Part shown: in pieces, positions 26,649 through 35,177 of the stretch | How the letters are laid out: every line of letters starts with the position of its first letter | Position numbering within the stretch: the first letter of the stretch is position 1 | Source: Anaeromyxobacter dehalogenans 2CP-1 | Lineage (GTDB): Bacteria; Myxococcota; Myxococcia; Myxococcales; Anaeromyxobacteraceae | NCBI RefSeq assembly: GCF_000022145.1 | Contig: NC_011891.1 | Span: 3,950,501 to 4,014,500 of the forward strand | DNA length: 64,000 nucleotides | Direction of reading: 5' to 3' | Made by a program: the position numbers and the translations under genes | Notes under the pieces: generated by a model | Seen by the model: only the letters and a program-made list of their open reading frames with translations | What the model was told of the DNA's origin: nothing | Database searches by the model: none

Positions 26649-27858
26649 ACCGGATCACCACCGCCGGGTCGAGCTTCGCCGCGCGCCGCGCCGGGTAGGC
26701 GGCGGCCACCAGGCCGGTCCCGACCGCGACCGCCGACGCCAGCAGGAACAGCCCCGGGGTCAGCTCCACCGGGAACAGCGCCTCGCCGTAGGGGTTCCGC
26801 ACCAGCGTCGCGAACGCGAGCGACATGGCCGTGCCGAGCAGCGCGCCGAGGATCGAGCCGGCCCCGCCGACCAGCGCGCCCTCGATGAGGAAGATGCGGA
26901 GCACGGTGCCGGTGGTGGTGCCGGTGGCCTTCAGGATGCCGATCTCGCGCGACCGCTGGATCACCGAGATGCCCAGCACGCTCGCGATCCCGAGCGCCAC
27001 CGCCAGCACCACGAAGGACTGGATGAGCAGGGAGGAGGCGCTCTGGGAGCGCAGCGCCGTGAGGAGCTGCTGGTTCAGCTGCATCCAGCTCTCGGCCAGC
27101 AGGCCGGTCCGCGCCGCGAGCGACCGCGCCACGCGCTCGGCGGCGAACGGGTCCCGCACCTTCAGCTCGATCCCGGTGATGCCACCCTGGAGATCGAGCA
27201 GCGTCTGCGCCGCGCGCAGCGAGACCAGCACCCACCGCTGGTTCACGTCCCGGCTGCCCAGGTCGAAGATGCCGGCCACGGTGAACAGGTCGGAGCGCGA
27301 CTCGGCGCTGGTGATCCGGAGCTTGTCGCCCACCGCGAGCCCCAGCTCGTCCGCGAGCACCGCCCCGATCACCGCCTCCTCGCCGCCGACCCGGAACGCG
27401 CCCGCCTTCATGCGCCGCGACATCTGGATCACGCCGTCGAAGCTCCCGGGCTCGACCCCGCGCAGCGCCACCGCGCGCGACACCCCGGCCCGGCTCGCGA
27501 ACGCCGAGCCCGCCGCGGTCGGCGTGGCCGAGACCACGCCCGGCGCGCCCCGGACCACCGCGAGCACCTCCGGCCACTGCTCCACCGAGCGATCGCGCTC
27601 CGGGATCTTCTCCACCAGGGCGGCCAGCGCCTCGCCCGGCCCGGGCGGCAGCGCCTTCGGGACGCGCTCGGGCCGGCGCAGCACCACGTGCGCCTGCGAC
27701 CCGAGCGTCTGCTCCACGAGCGTCGCCTGGAGCCCGCCGATGAGCGCGGTCAGGAAGACGATCACCCCCACGCCCACCGTGGCGCCGCCCAGCACCAGCG
27801 CGGTCTGGGCGCGGCCCTCGCGCAGGAACCGCAGCGCGACGAACAGCTCAAAGGGCAC
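26641..27858 (-). CDS. LolC/E-MacB-type ABC permease
   Basis: A 405-residue permease of the FtsX/LolC family. The first membrane helix (about 16-40, [24 protein letters not shown]) is followed by a large external domain (about 41-270) and three C-terminal helices starting near 280, 330 and 370. The FtsX-type signature [24 protein letters not shown] is clear. The start GTG at 27858 overlaps the end of the HlyD-like gene by 11 bp, which shows tight coupling. No other permease is nearby, so a homodimer is likely. The substrate is unknown. Confidence 0.88.
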
Positions 27859-29110
27859 GGCCCAGCTCCGGCCCGGGCAGGCGGCGCACCCGCACGCGGC
27901 TCCCCTCCGCCACCGCGGCGGAGGGCGCCAGCACCTCGTCGCCCGCCGCGAGGCCACCCGCGATCTCCACCAGCGCGTCGCCCCGGAGCCCGAGGCGCAC
28001 CGCGCGCCGCTCCGCCCGGCCGCCGCGGACCGCCAGCACCCACGGCGAGCCGCCCGCGTCGCGGACCGCGTCGGCGGGGAGCACGAGCGCGTCCGCCTTG
28101 CGCCCGACCTCCACGTTCACCGAGACGGTCATGTCCGGGCGCAGGAACGGCGGCGGCGCGGGGACCGCGAGGCGCACCTCGACCGTGCCGCGGGCGGGAT
28201 CCACCGACGGCGCGAGGAAGGACACCGCCGCGTCGAACGGCGCGTCCGGGAACGCGTCCGCCACCGCGCGCGCCGGCTGGCCCTGGCGCAGCAGCGCCAG
28301 GTTCTTCTCGTCCGGCTCCACCGAGAGCCGCGTCTCGCCGGTGCGGGCCAGCACCAGCAGCCGCGCGCCGGCGGTCACCGTGTCGCCGGGCTCCACGTCG
28401 CGGAGGATCACCGTCGCGGCGGCCGGCGCGCGGAGCTGGCGGTCCTCCAGCCGCGCGCGCGCCACCTCCTCGGCGCCGCGGGCCGCCGCGAGCGCCGCCT
28501 CGGCCAGGCGCTGGTCCGGGCCGCCGCCTCCGGCCGCCGCGGCCTGGGCGAGCGCGCTCTCCCGCGCGCTCCGGGCCAGCGCGAGCGCCTGCTCCGCGTC
28601 GTCCAGCTGGGCGACGCTGGCGCTCCCCGCGTCGGACAGGCTCCGCGCCCGCTCCCGCGCGCGCTCCGCCAGCTCGACCCGCAGCTCGGCCTGGCGCAGC
28701 GCCTCGCTCGCCCCGCGCGCCGCCGGGCCGCGCGACTGCTCCAGCCGCGCCGCCGCCTGGAGCACCTGCGCGCGCGCCTGCGACAGCGCGGCGCGCGCCT
28801 CCGCGTCGTCGAGCTGCACCAGCAGGTCGCCCGCGCGGACCGCGTCGCCCTCGTCCACCCGGACCGCGGCCACCTTGCCGGTCGCGACCGCGCCGACCTG
28901 GATGCGGGCCGGCGCCATCACCCGCCCGCTCGCCACCACCCGCTGGACCAGCGGCCGCCGCTCCACCGCCCAGCCCGGCGCCGCCGGCCCGCGCGCCGCG
29001 CGCACCGCCGCCACGGCCGCGAGCGCCAGCGCGAGCCCGGCGGCGGCCCGCCCGGCGCGGGACCGGAGCAGGCGCGCGATGGCGCGGCGCGGGCTCGCGG
29101 GGGCGTCCAT
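27848..29110 (-). CDS. HlyD/MacA-like membrane fusion protein
   Basis: A 420-residue periplasmic adaptor. An N-terminal anchor helix (about 21-40) leads to a barrel-sandwich half (RVMAPARIQVGAVATGKVAAV, DEGDAVRAGDLLVQLDDAEARA), a long Ala/Glu-rich coiled-coil hairpin (about 100-225), the second lipoyl half (QLRAPAAATVILRDVEPGDTV) and a beta-barrel/membrane-proximal domain. This layout matches MacA-type partners of MacB/Lol ABC exporters. It heads the minus-strand operon with the permease, ATPase and ArfB-like gene. No outer-membrane TolC-like gene is in the window. Confidence 0.9.
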   Translation of the reverse strand: MDAPASPRRAIARLLRSRAGRAAAGLALALAAVAAVRAARGPAAPGWAVERRPLVQRVVASGRVMAPARIQVGAVATGKVAAVRVDEGDAVRAGDLLVQLDDAEARAALSQARAQVLQAAARLEQSRGPAARGASEALRQAELRVELAERARERARSLSDAGSASVAQLDDAEQALALARSARESALAQAAAAGGGGPDQRLAEAALAAARGAEEVARARLEDRQLRAPAAATVILRDVEPGDTVTAGARLLVLARTGETRLSVEPDEKNLALLRQGQPARAVADAFPDAPFDAAVSFLAPSVDPARGTVEVRLAVPAPPPFLRPDMTVSVNVEVGRKADALVLPADAVRDAGGSPWVLAVRGGRAERRAVRLGLRGDALVEIAGGLAAGDEVLAPSAAVAEGSRVRVRRLPGPELGRAL

Positions 29111-29269
29111 GTCCCCATTGGTACACCGACGTGGTGCGGCCGCCCAGCGCCGCGGTGCCGCTGCCACCCGCCGCGACACGGCCGCAGGGCTCGCGCGCCG
29201 ACGCCCCGAGACGGACGCCCTGCGCGAGTGGCCGATCGGCCGGCCGCCGGGTCGAGCCGTCACACCACC

Positions 29270-30841
29270 ATGGCGCTCCCCCACCCGCACAGGCTCGGCC
29301 TCACCGTCCTCGCGCTCGTCCTCGGCACCGCCGGCCTGATGGCGTACAAGGTGCGCGCGCTCGGCTACCGGCTCGCGGACATCCTGCCGGTGCGCCAGTA
29401 CGAGGTCACCTACGCGCTCGAGCTCGACGGCCACGGCGGCGACGTGCGCGTCCGCAGCTTCCTCCCGTCGAGCGACGCGCACCAGACCATCTCCGAGGAG
29501 CGCGACCAGACCTCCGGCCTGCACCTCTCGCAGTCGATGGAGGGGCCGAACCGGGTGGCCACCTGGAGCGGCGCCGACGTCCCCAACGGCGCGCGCATCC
29601 GCCACGCGTTCAAGGTGCTCCCGCGCCGCGTGTCGTACGACCTGCCCGCCGGGCTCGAGGTGCCCGCCGCCTACCCGCCCTCGGCGGCCGCCTGGCTGCG
29701 GCCGGAGAAGGACATCCAGGTGGACGCGCCGGAGATCCGCGCCACGCTGCAGCGCATCGGCGCCGATCAGGGCGGCGTGGTGGAGCGGCTCCGGCGCATC
29801 CACGCGCTGGCCGCCTCGCTGCAGCCGCGGCCGTTCAAGGGGACCACCGACGCGCTCACCGCGCTGCGCCTGGGCGAGTCGAGCTGCAACGGCAAGAGCC
29901 GGCTGTTCGTGGCGCTGGCCCGCGCGGGCGGGATCCCGGCGCGGCTGGTGGGTGGCCTCATCCTCGAGCCCGGCGCGAAGCGGACCTCGCACCAGTGGGT
30001 GGAGGCCTGGGTGGCCGGGCACTGGGTGCCGTTCTGCCCGACGAACGGCCACTTCGCCGAGCTGCCCGAGCGCTACCTCACGCTCTACGTCGGCGACGAG
30101 GCGCTGTTCCGCCACACCGCCGACGTGAACTTCGACTACCGCTTCGAGACGCACGGCGCGCTGGTGCCGTCGCCGCAGGCGAAGGCGACGTTCACGCTGT
30201 TCGACGTGTGGGGGCTGTTCGACCGCCTGCGGCTCCCGTTCGCGCTGCTCCGCACCGTGCTGATGCTGCCGGTGGGCGCGCTGCTGGTGGTGCTGTTCCG
30301 GAACGTGGTGGGGATGCCGACGTTCGGCACCTTCCTGCCGGCGCTGCTCGCCGCCTCGGCGGGCGAGACCGGCGCCGGGTACGGCGTGCTGGCGGTGCTG
30401 CTGGTGGTGGCCGCGGTCGCGGCGGTGCGCTGGGGGCTCACCCGGCTCGAGCTGCTCCACTCGCCCACGCTCGCGATCCTGCTGGCGGCGGTGGTGCTGA
30501 CGCTGCTCACCACCTCGATGATCGCGGAGCGCGCCGGGATCGCGCAGCTCACCCGCGTCACCATGTTCCCGATCGCCGTGCTCGCCATCTGCGCCGAGCG
30601 CTTCTACCTGTCCCTCACCGAGCACGGGGCGCGCGCCGCCGGCAAGGAGCTGGCCGGGACGCTGGTGGTGATGCTGGCGTGCCACGCGGTGATGAGCTCG
30701 CTGGCGCTGCAGGTGCTGGTGATCGGCTTCCCCGAGGTGCTGCTGCTGGTGGTGGCGGCGAACGTGTACCTGGGGCGCTGGGTGGGGATGCGGCTCAGCG
30801 AGTACCGCCGCTTCCGCGGGCTGCTCGGGGGCGCGGCGTGA
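29270..30841 (+). CDS. Transglutaminase-like domain fused to 7TM
   Basis: A 523-residue protein with an N-terminal membrane helix (about 8-25), an external domain that includes a transglutaminase-like core, then a C-terminal bundle of about seven helices (from ~325). It matches the described pairing of inactive transglutaminase plus 7TM with a RimK-like ATP-grasp protein. Here a Cys (GESSCNGKSRLFVALARAGG) and a His (TSHQWVEAWVAGHWVPF) are retained at the expected catalytic positions, but the Asp of DPT is replaced (FCPTNG). The ATG start follows a divergent gap from the HlyD-like gene. Its TGA overlaps the GTG of the ATP-grasp gene (GTGA). Confidence 0.85.
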   Translation: MALPHPHRLGLTVLALVLGTAGLMAYKVRALGYRLADILPVRQYEVTYALELDGHGGDVRVRSFLPSSDAHQTISEERDQTSGLHLSQSMEGPNRVATWSGADVPNGARIRHAFKVLPRRVSYDLPAGLEVPAAYPPSAAAWLRPEKDIQVDAPEIRATLQRIGADQGGVVERLRRIHALAASLQPRPFKGTTDALTALRLGESSCNGKSRLFVALARAGGIPARLVGGLILEPGAKRTSHQWVEAWVAGHWVPFCPTNGHFAELPERYLTLYVGDEALFRHTADVNFDYRFETHGALVPSPQAKATFTLFDVWGLFDRLRLPFALLRTVLMLPVGALLVVLFRNVVGMPTFGTFLPALLAASAGETGAGYGVLAVLLVVAAVAAVRWGLTRLELLHSPTLAILLAAVVLTLLTTSMIAERAGIAQLTRVTMFPIAVLAICAERFYLSLTEHGARAAGKELAGTLVVMLACHAVMSSLALQVLVIGFPEVLLLVVAANVYLGRWVGMRLSEYRRFRGLLGGAA

Positions 30842-31755
30842 GCGCCCTGTCGCGGGCGGCCGCGCGGGTCCGGGGCGTGGTGGCCCGGCGCGCCGAGGTG
30901 TACGGGATCAACCGGCGCAACCTGGCGCTGGTCTACCCGAACAACGCGCGGCGCCACTACCCGCTCGCCGACGACAAGCTGCTCGCGAAGGAGCGCTTCC
31001 AGGCCGCCGGCGTGCCGGTGCCGGAGACGCTGGCGGTGTGCGAGGGGCTGTACGCGGTGCCGGGCGTGGTGGAGGCGCTGCGCGGGCGCTCGCAGTTCGT
31101 GGTGAAGCCCGCGAACGGTGCCGGGGGCGGCGGCATCCTGGTGGTCGGCGAGTGGGACGCGTCGGCCGGCAGCTGGCGGAGGGCCGGCGGCGAGCCGCTC
31201 TCGCCGCGCACGCTCGGGCGCCACCTCGCCGACGTGGTGTTCGGGGTCCACTCCAGCCAGCTCGAGGACCGCGCGTTCGTGGAGCGACGCGTGGCGCCGC
31301 ACCCGCTGTTCGCCGGCCTGTGGGGCGACGGGCTGTGCGACCTGCGCATCATCACGCTCCGGACGTCGCCGGTGATGGCGATGATCCGCGTCCCCACCGC
31401 CGAGTCCGGCGGGCGCGCGAACCTGCACCAGGGCGGGCTCGGCATCGCGGTGGACCTCGCCACCGGCCGGACCTTCCGCGCCCTCCACCGCGGCCGCGCG
31501 GTGGAGCGCCACCCGGAGTCCGGCGCGCCGCTGCTCGGGCTGGAGGTCCCGGCCTGGCCGGCGGTGCTGGACGTCGCGCGCCGCGCCGCCGCCGCGGTGC
31601 CGCTCGGCTACCTGGGGGTGGACGTGGTGGTGGACGGCGAGGCGCGCCCGCTGGTGCTGGAGATCAACGCGCGGCCCGGGCTCGAGATCCAGAACGTGAA
31701 CGGCCGCGGCCTGGGGCCCGCGCTCGCGGCCGCGCTCGACGGGAGGGCGGCTTGA
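30838..31755 (+). CDS. ATP-grasp alpha-L-glutamate ligase-like protein
   Basis: A 305-residue RimK-like ATP-grasp protein. It begins with an Arg-rich helix and YGINRRNLALVYPNNARRHYPLADDK. ATP-grasp features follow: QFVVKPANGAGGGGILVV (glycine-rich loop), DLRIITLRTSPVMAMIRVPT, and the metal-binding end LGVDVVVDGEARPLVLEINARPGLEIQN. Such enzymes ligate an amino acid to a carboxylate through an acyl-phosphate. The substrate is unknown. The GTG overlaps the upstream stop, so it is co-made with the transglutaminase/7TM protein. The usual third partner, an aspartyl-protease-like protein, is not seen here. Confidence 0.87.
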   Translation: MSALSRAAARVRGVVARRAEVYGINRRNLALVYPNNARRHYPLADDKLLAKERFQAAGVPVPETLAVCEGLYAVPGVVEALRGRSQFVVKPANGAGGGGILVVGEWDASAGSWRRAGGEPLSPRTLGRHLADVVFGVHSSQLEDRAFVERRVAPHPLFAGLWGDGLCDLRIITLRTSPVMAMIRVPTAESGGRANLHQGGLGIAVDLATGRTFRALHRGRAVERHPESGAPLLGLEVPAWPAVLDVARRAAAAVPLGYLGVDVVVDGEARPLVLEINARPGLEIQNVNGRGLGPALAAALDGRAA

Positions 31756-31761
31756 CATCGC

Positions 31762-31934
31762 CGCCCATTCGCATGGAGCCCTGCTGCGGCGCACGCTGGC
31801 TGCCTGCGCCGGGCAGACTCGTCCCTGCGCTGCTCGACGTGCCTACGGGCACGCCTCCGCTGCTCGGTCCTCGTGTGCCCGGCTCGGCGACGCCATCGTG
31901 GGCCTCGCGACGGGCCCCACGCGAACGGGAGGCG
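31762..31934 (+). repeat. Palindromic repeat C, copy 1
   Basis: A 173-bp element with imperfect terminal inverted repeats (left CGCCCATTCGCATGGAGCCC, right the inverse of a CGCCTCCCGTTCGCGTGGGG-type end) and a central hairpin CGTGCC-TAC-GGGCACG. It is about 90% identical to 44834-45007 in the same orientation. Its last bases, GGGAGG, act as the ribosome-binding site of the TPR gene that starts at 31937. Confidence 0.85.
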
Positions 31935-31936
31935 CC

Positions 31937-33850
31937 ATGAGCCCCGGTGATCGCCTGGCGCTGGACCGGCTCTGGCCGATGCTGCTCGGGCTCGCCGCCC
32001 TGGTGGCGGGCGCGCTCGCGCTGGAGGCCTGGGCCGGCCGGCGCGGCAACGAGCCGCTCCGCATCGCGGTGGCCGACGAGGCGGTCCCCGCCGGCGACGA
32101 CGAGGAGCCCTCCGGCGACGCGCCCGACGGACCGGAGGCGCCGCCCGTCTCCGAGGCGCACGCCCGCGCCCGCACCGCGGCGCGCCGCGCGCTCTACGCG
32201 GACGCGATCCCGCTCTACGAGCAGGCGCTGCGCGATCGCCCCGACGCGCCCGCGCTCGAGGCGGAGCTGGGCGCGTGGCTGCTCGCCGCCGGCCAGCCCG
32301 AGCGCGCGCTGCCGCACCTCGCCCGCGCCGACCAGCTCCACCCGGAGCCGGCCACGGCGCTCCGCCTCGGGCTGGCCCGGGCCCGCCTGGGCGATCGCGA
32401 CGGCGCCGAGCGGGACCTCCGCCGCGCGCTGGCCCAGCGGCCCTCGTCGGGCGCGGTCCGCATCGCGCTCGGCACGCTGCTGCGCCGGCGCGGCGCGATC
32501 GCCGAGGCGGTGGCGCTGCTCGAGCCCGCCGCCGCGGCGGGCTCGAACGAGGAGCGCGCGCGGGCGCTGGTGGCGCTCGGCGCCGCGCACCTCGCGGCCG
32601 GCCGCCGCGCCGAGGCGGGCCGCGCCTTCGAGCAGGCGGTGCTGTACGCGCCGGCGCGGGTCGAGATCCGCCTGGGCGTGGCCCGCGCCTGGCTCGGCGG
32701 CGACGCCGGCGACGCCGAGCGCGCGCTGTCGGTGCTGGCGCGCGCCGCCGATCTCGCGCCCGACGTGCCGGCGGTGCACGCCGCGCTCGGGCGCGCCCGC
32801 GAGCGCACCGGCGACGACGCCGGCGCGGCCGAGGCCTACGAGCGCGCGCTCCGCCTCGACCCCTCGAACCGCTACGCGCGGCGCCGCGTGCTGCGCCTCG
32901 CGCTCGCGGCCCGCGACTTCGCGCGGGCCCGGCACGAGGCCGACCGGCTGGTGGCCGACGGGCCGGAGGTGGCGGAGCACCACTTCCTCGCCGCCCTGGT
33001 GGCGGACCGCGACGGCCGCCCGGCCGACGCGCGCCGCGCCTACCGGCGGGCCATCGAGGTCGCGAAGGGCGAGTACCCGGAGGCCTGGCTGAACCTGGGC
33101 GTGCTGGAGAAGGGCGAGGGCGACCTCGCCGCGGCCCGCGCCGCGTACCAGCGGGCGCTGGAGCTGCGGCCCGGCTACGGCGCCGCGCTCGTCAACCTGG
33201 GCAAGCTGGAGGAGGCCGCCGGCGACGCCTCGGCGGCGGAGGCCGCCTACCGGCGGGCGGTGGAGCTCGATCCGCGGCACGCGCCGGGCTGGCTCGCGCT
33301 CGGCCAGCTCCAGTCCGACGCGCGCCGCCTCGACGAGGCCGTCGCCTCGCTCCGCCGCGCGCTGGAGGCGCGCCCCGGCTACGACGCCGCCGAGCTGTCG
33401 CTGGGCGTCACCGCCGCGCGCGCCGGGCGCACCACCGAGGCCATCGCCGCCTACCGCCGCGTGCTGGCCCGCTCGCCGCGGTCGGCCACCGCCTGGTACG
33501 ACCTCGGCCTGGCGCTGCTCGACGCCGGCGACCCGCGCCAGGCGGGCGACGCGTTCCGCCAGGCGGCCTCGATCGACCCGGACCACGTGCCGTCGCGGCG
33601 CAGGACGGCCGAGCTGGAGCTCGCCTCCGGGCGCGTCGCCGAGGCCCGGGCCCGCTTCGAGGAGCTGCTCGATCTCGTCCCCGGCGACGTCCCGGCGCGC
33701 GCCGCGCTCGCCGAGATCGCCGCCCGCGAGGGCGACCGCGCCGGCTGCGAGGCCCGCGCGCGGGCGCTGCTCGCCGAGGCGCCGAAGGATGCCGCCGTGG
33801 CCCCGCTCCTCGCGCGCTGCACCACCCTCGCCCCACGGGCCGCCCGCTGA
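31937..33850 (+). CDS. Membrane-anchored TPR-repeat protein
   Basis: A 637-residue protein with one N-terminal membrane helix (about 12-32), an acidic linker (DDEEPSGDAPDGPE), then roughly fifteen tetratricopeptide repeats from about residue 75 to the end. Clear units include YPEAWLNLGVLEKGEGDLAA, YGAALVNLGKLEEAAGDAS and SATAWYDLGLALLDAGDPRQ, each with the W-LG-Y-A-F-P pattern. It probably scaffolds a protein complex at the periplasmic face. The Shine-Dalgarno lies in repeat C, 5 bp before the ATG. It is followed by a lipoprotein and a barrel gene, suggesting one envelope system. Confidence 0.85.
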   Translation: MSPGDRLALDRLWPMLLGLAALVAGALALEAWAGRRGNEPLRIAVADEAVPAGDDEEPSGDAPDGPEAPPVSEAHARARTAARRALYADAIPLYEQALRDRPDAPALEAELGAWLLAAGQPERALPHLARADQLHPEPATALRLGLARARLGDRDGAERDLRRALAQRPSSGAVRIALGTLLRRRGAIAEAVALLEPAAAAGSNEERARALVALGAAHLAAGRRAEAGRAFEQAVLYAPARVEIRLGVARAWLGGDAGDAERALSVLARAADLAPDVPAVHAALGRARERTGDDAGAAEAYERALRLDPSNRYARRRVLRLALAARDFARARHEADRLVADGPEVAEHHFLAALVADRDGRPADARRAYRRAIEVAKGEYPEAWLNLGVLEKGEGDLAAARAAYQRALELRPGYGAALVNLGKLEEAAGDASAAEAAYRRAVELDPRHAPGWLALGQLQSDARRLDEAVASLRRALEARPGYDAAELSLGVTAARAGRTTEAIAAYRRVLARSPRSATAWYDLGLALLDAGDPRQAGDAFRQAASIDPDHVPSRRRTAELELASGRVAEARARFEELLDLVPGDVPARAALAEIAAREGDRAGCEARARALLAEAPKDAAVAPLLARCTTLAPRAAR

Positions 33851-33884
33851 GCCTGCCCTCCCCCACCGGTCCCCGGAGCCCCGC

Positions 33885-35168
33885 ATGCCACGCCCCGCCG
33901 CACTCGCCGCCCGCCTCGCCGTCGCCGCCCTGCTCGCCACCGCCGCCTGCGGCGGAGGCGGAGGGGGTGGCGCCAGCGGCCCTGGCGGCGTGCCGCTCGA
34001 CGCGTCCCGCCCCGGCGACGCGCTGCTCATCTCGGCGCTCGGCCACTACGACGCAGCCAACGCGCTCGCCGCCGCCGCCCGCGCCGCCACCGATCCGGCG
34101 GTCGCCGCCGCGAAGGCGTCGGACGCCATCGCCGAGTACCGCCTGGCGCAGGCGGACCTGCGGCGCCTCCCGGTGGAGTTCCCGCAGTCCATCCGGCTCG
34201 ACAACGCGGCCTACCTCGACGGTCGCTGCAGCTACGAGGTGGGCACGCTCTCCGCGGACCCCGCCGACTTCGCCGACGCGCGCGACCGGCTCGACGCCGC
34301 CGAGGCGGCGTTCCCCGCGTCGCCGCTGCTGGACGCGGTCGCCTACTTCGAGGGGCGCACCCGCTTCCAGCTCGCGGCCATCGCGCAGGCGTCGGCGGGC
34401 GCCTCCACCGCCGCGGTTCAGGCCGGCTACGCGGCCGCGCGGGACGAGTTCCGGCGCTCCCGGCAGGCCAGCGCCGCCGGCACCTGGGCGGACAACGCCG
34501 CCTACTACCTGGGCCGCGCCGACTACGAGCTCGGCTACCTCGCCGTCCACCCGCTCGAGACCGGCGCGGTCGCCCCGGCGGACGGCACGCCGGAGCAGGC
34601 CGCCGCGGTGGCGAGCTTCGACCGCGCCGAGGCGGAGCTCGCCGCGGTCCCCGCCGCGTCCAGCTACTTCGACAACGCCCGCTACTACCTGGGCCGCAGC
34701 CACCTCGAGGAGCCGTCCGACTCGACCGCCGCCGGCTGGCAGGCGCTCCGGACCGCCTCGCTCGACGCCGCCGTCGCGGCGTTCGGCCAGGTCCTCGGGA
34801 TCCCGGGCAGCTTCTACCGCGACGCCGCGCAGTACTGGCGCGGGCGCGCGCACCAGTCGCTCGCGGTCTACGCCGCCGACCCGGCGCCCGAGCTGGGCGC
34901 GGCCTCGGCGGACTTCCACGCGGTGATCGCCGGCGCGAGCAGCTGGCGCGACAACGCGCTCTACCACGTGCTGAAGGCGTACCTGGCCTGGCCCGCGCCC
35001 GGCCCGTACTGCTCCGCCCTGCGCCCGGGCGACGCGTCGCCGGCGAGCGCCTGCGCCGCGTCCGGCGCGCTCTCCACGCTGGTCGCGAGCGACCCGGCCT
35101 TCGCCGCCAGCACCTACCCCGCGCTCGCCGCGTCGGCGCTGTCCGCCGCCGGCTGCGCCTGCCCCTGA
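33885..35168 (+). CDS. Repeat-containing lipoprotein
   Basis: A 427-residue predicted lipoprotein: the signal peptide ends in LLATAAC (Cys22) and is followed by a Gly-rich stretch. The mature part has at least six imperfect helical units built around D-N-A-x-Y-x-x-G-R-x-x-Y-E (for example DNAAYLDGRCSYEVG, DNAAYYLGRADYELG and DNARYYLGRSHLEE). These resemble TPR-type repeats in outer-membrane assembly or cell-division lipoproteins. The end CACP may hold a disulfide. It lies 34 bp after the TPR gene and 9 bp before the barrel gene, so the three are probably one operon. Confidence 0.75.
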   Translation: MPRPAALAARLAVAALLATAACGGGGGGGASGPGGVPLDASRPGDALLISALGHYDAANALAAAARAATDPAVAAAKASDAIAEYRLAQADLRRLPVEFPQSIRLDNAAYLDGRCSYEVGTLSADPADFADARDRLDAAEAAFPASPLLDAVAYFEGRTRFQLAAIAQASAGASTAAVQAGYAAARDEFRRSRQASAAGTWADNAAYYLGRADYELGYLAVHPLETGAVAPADGTPEQAAAVASFDRAEAELAAVPAASSYFDNARYYLGRSHLEEPSDSTAAGWQALRTASLDAAVAAFGQVLGIPGSFYRDAAQYWRGRAHQSLAVYAADPAPELGAASADFHAVIAGASSWRDNALYHVLKAYLAWPAPGPYCSALRPGDASPASACAASGALSTLVASDPAFAASTYPALAASALSAAGCACP

Positions 35169-35177
35169 GGTGAAGCC

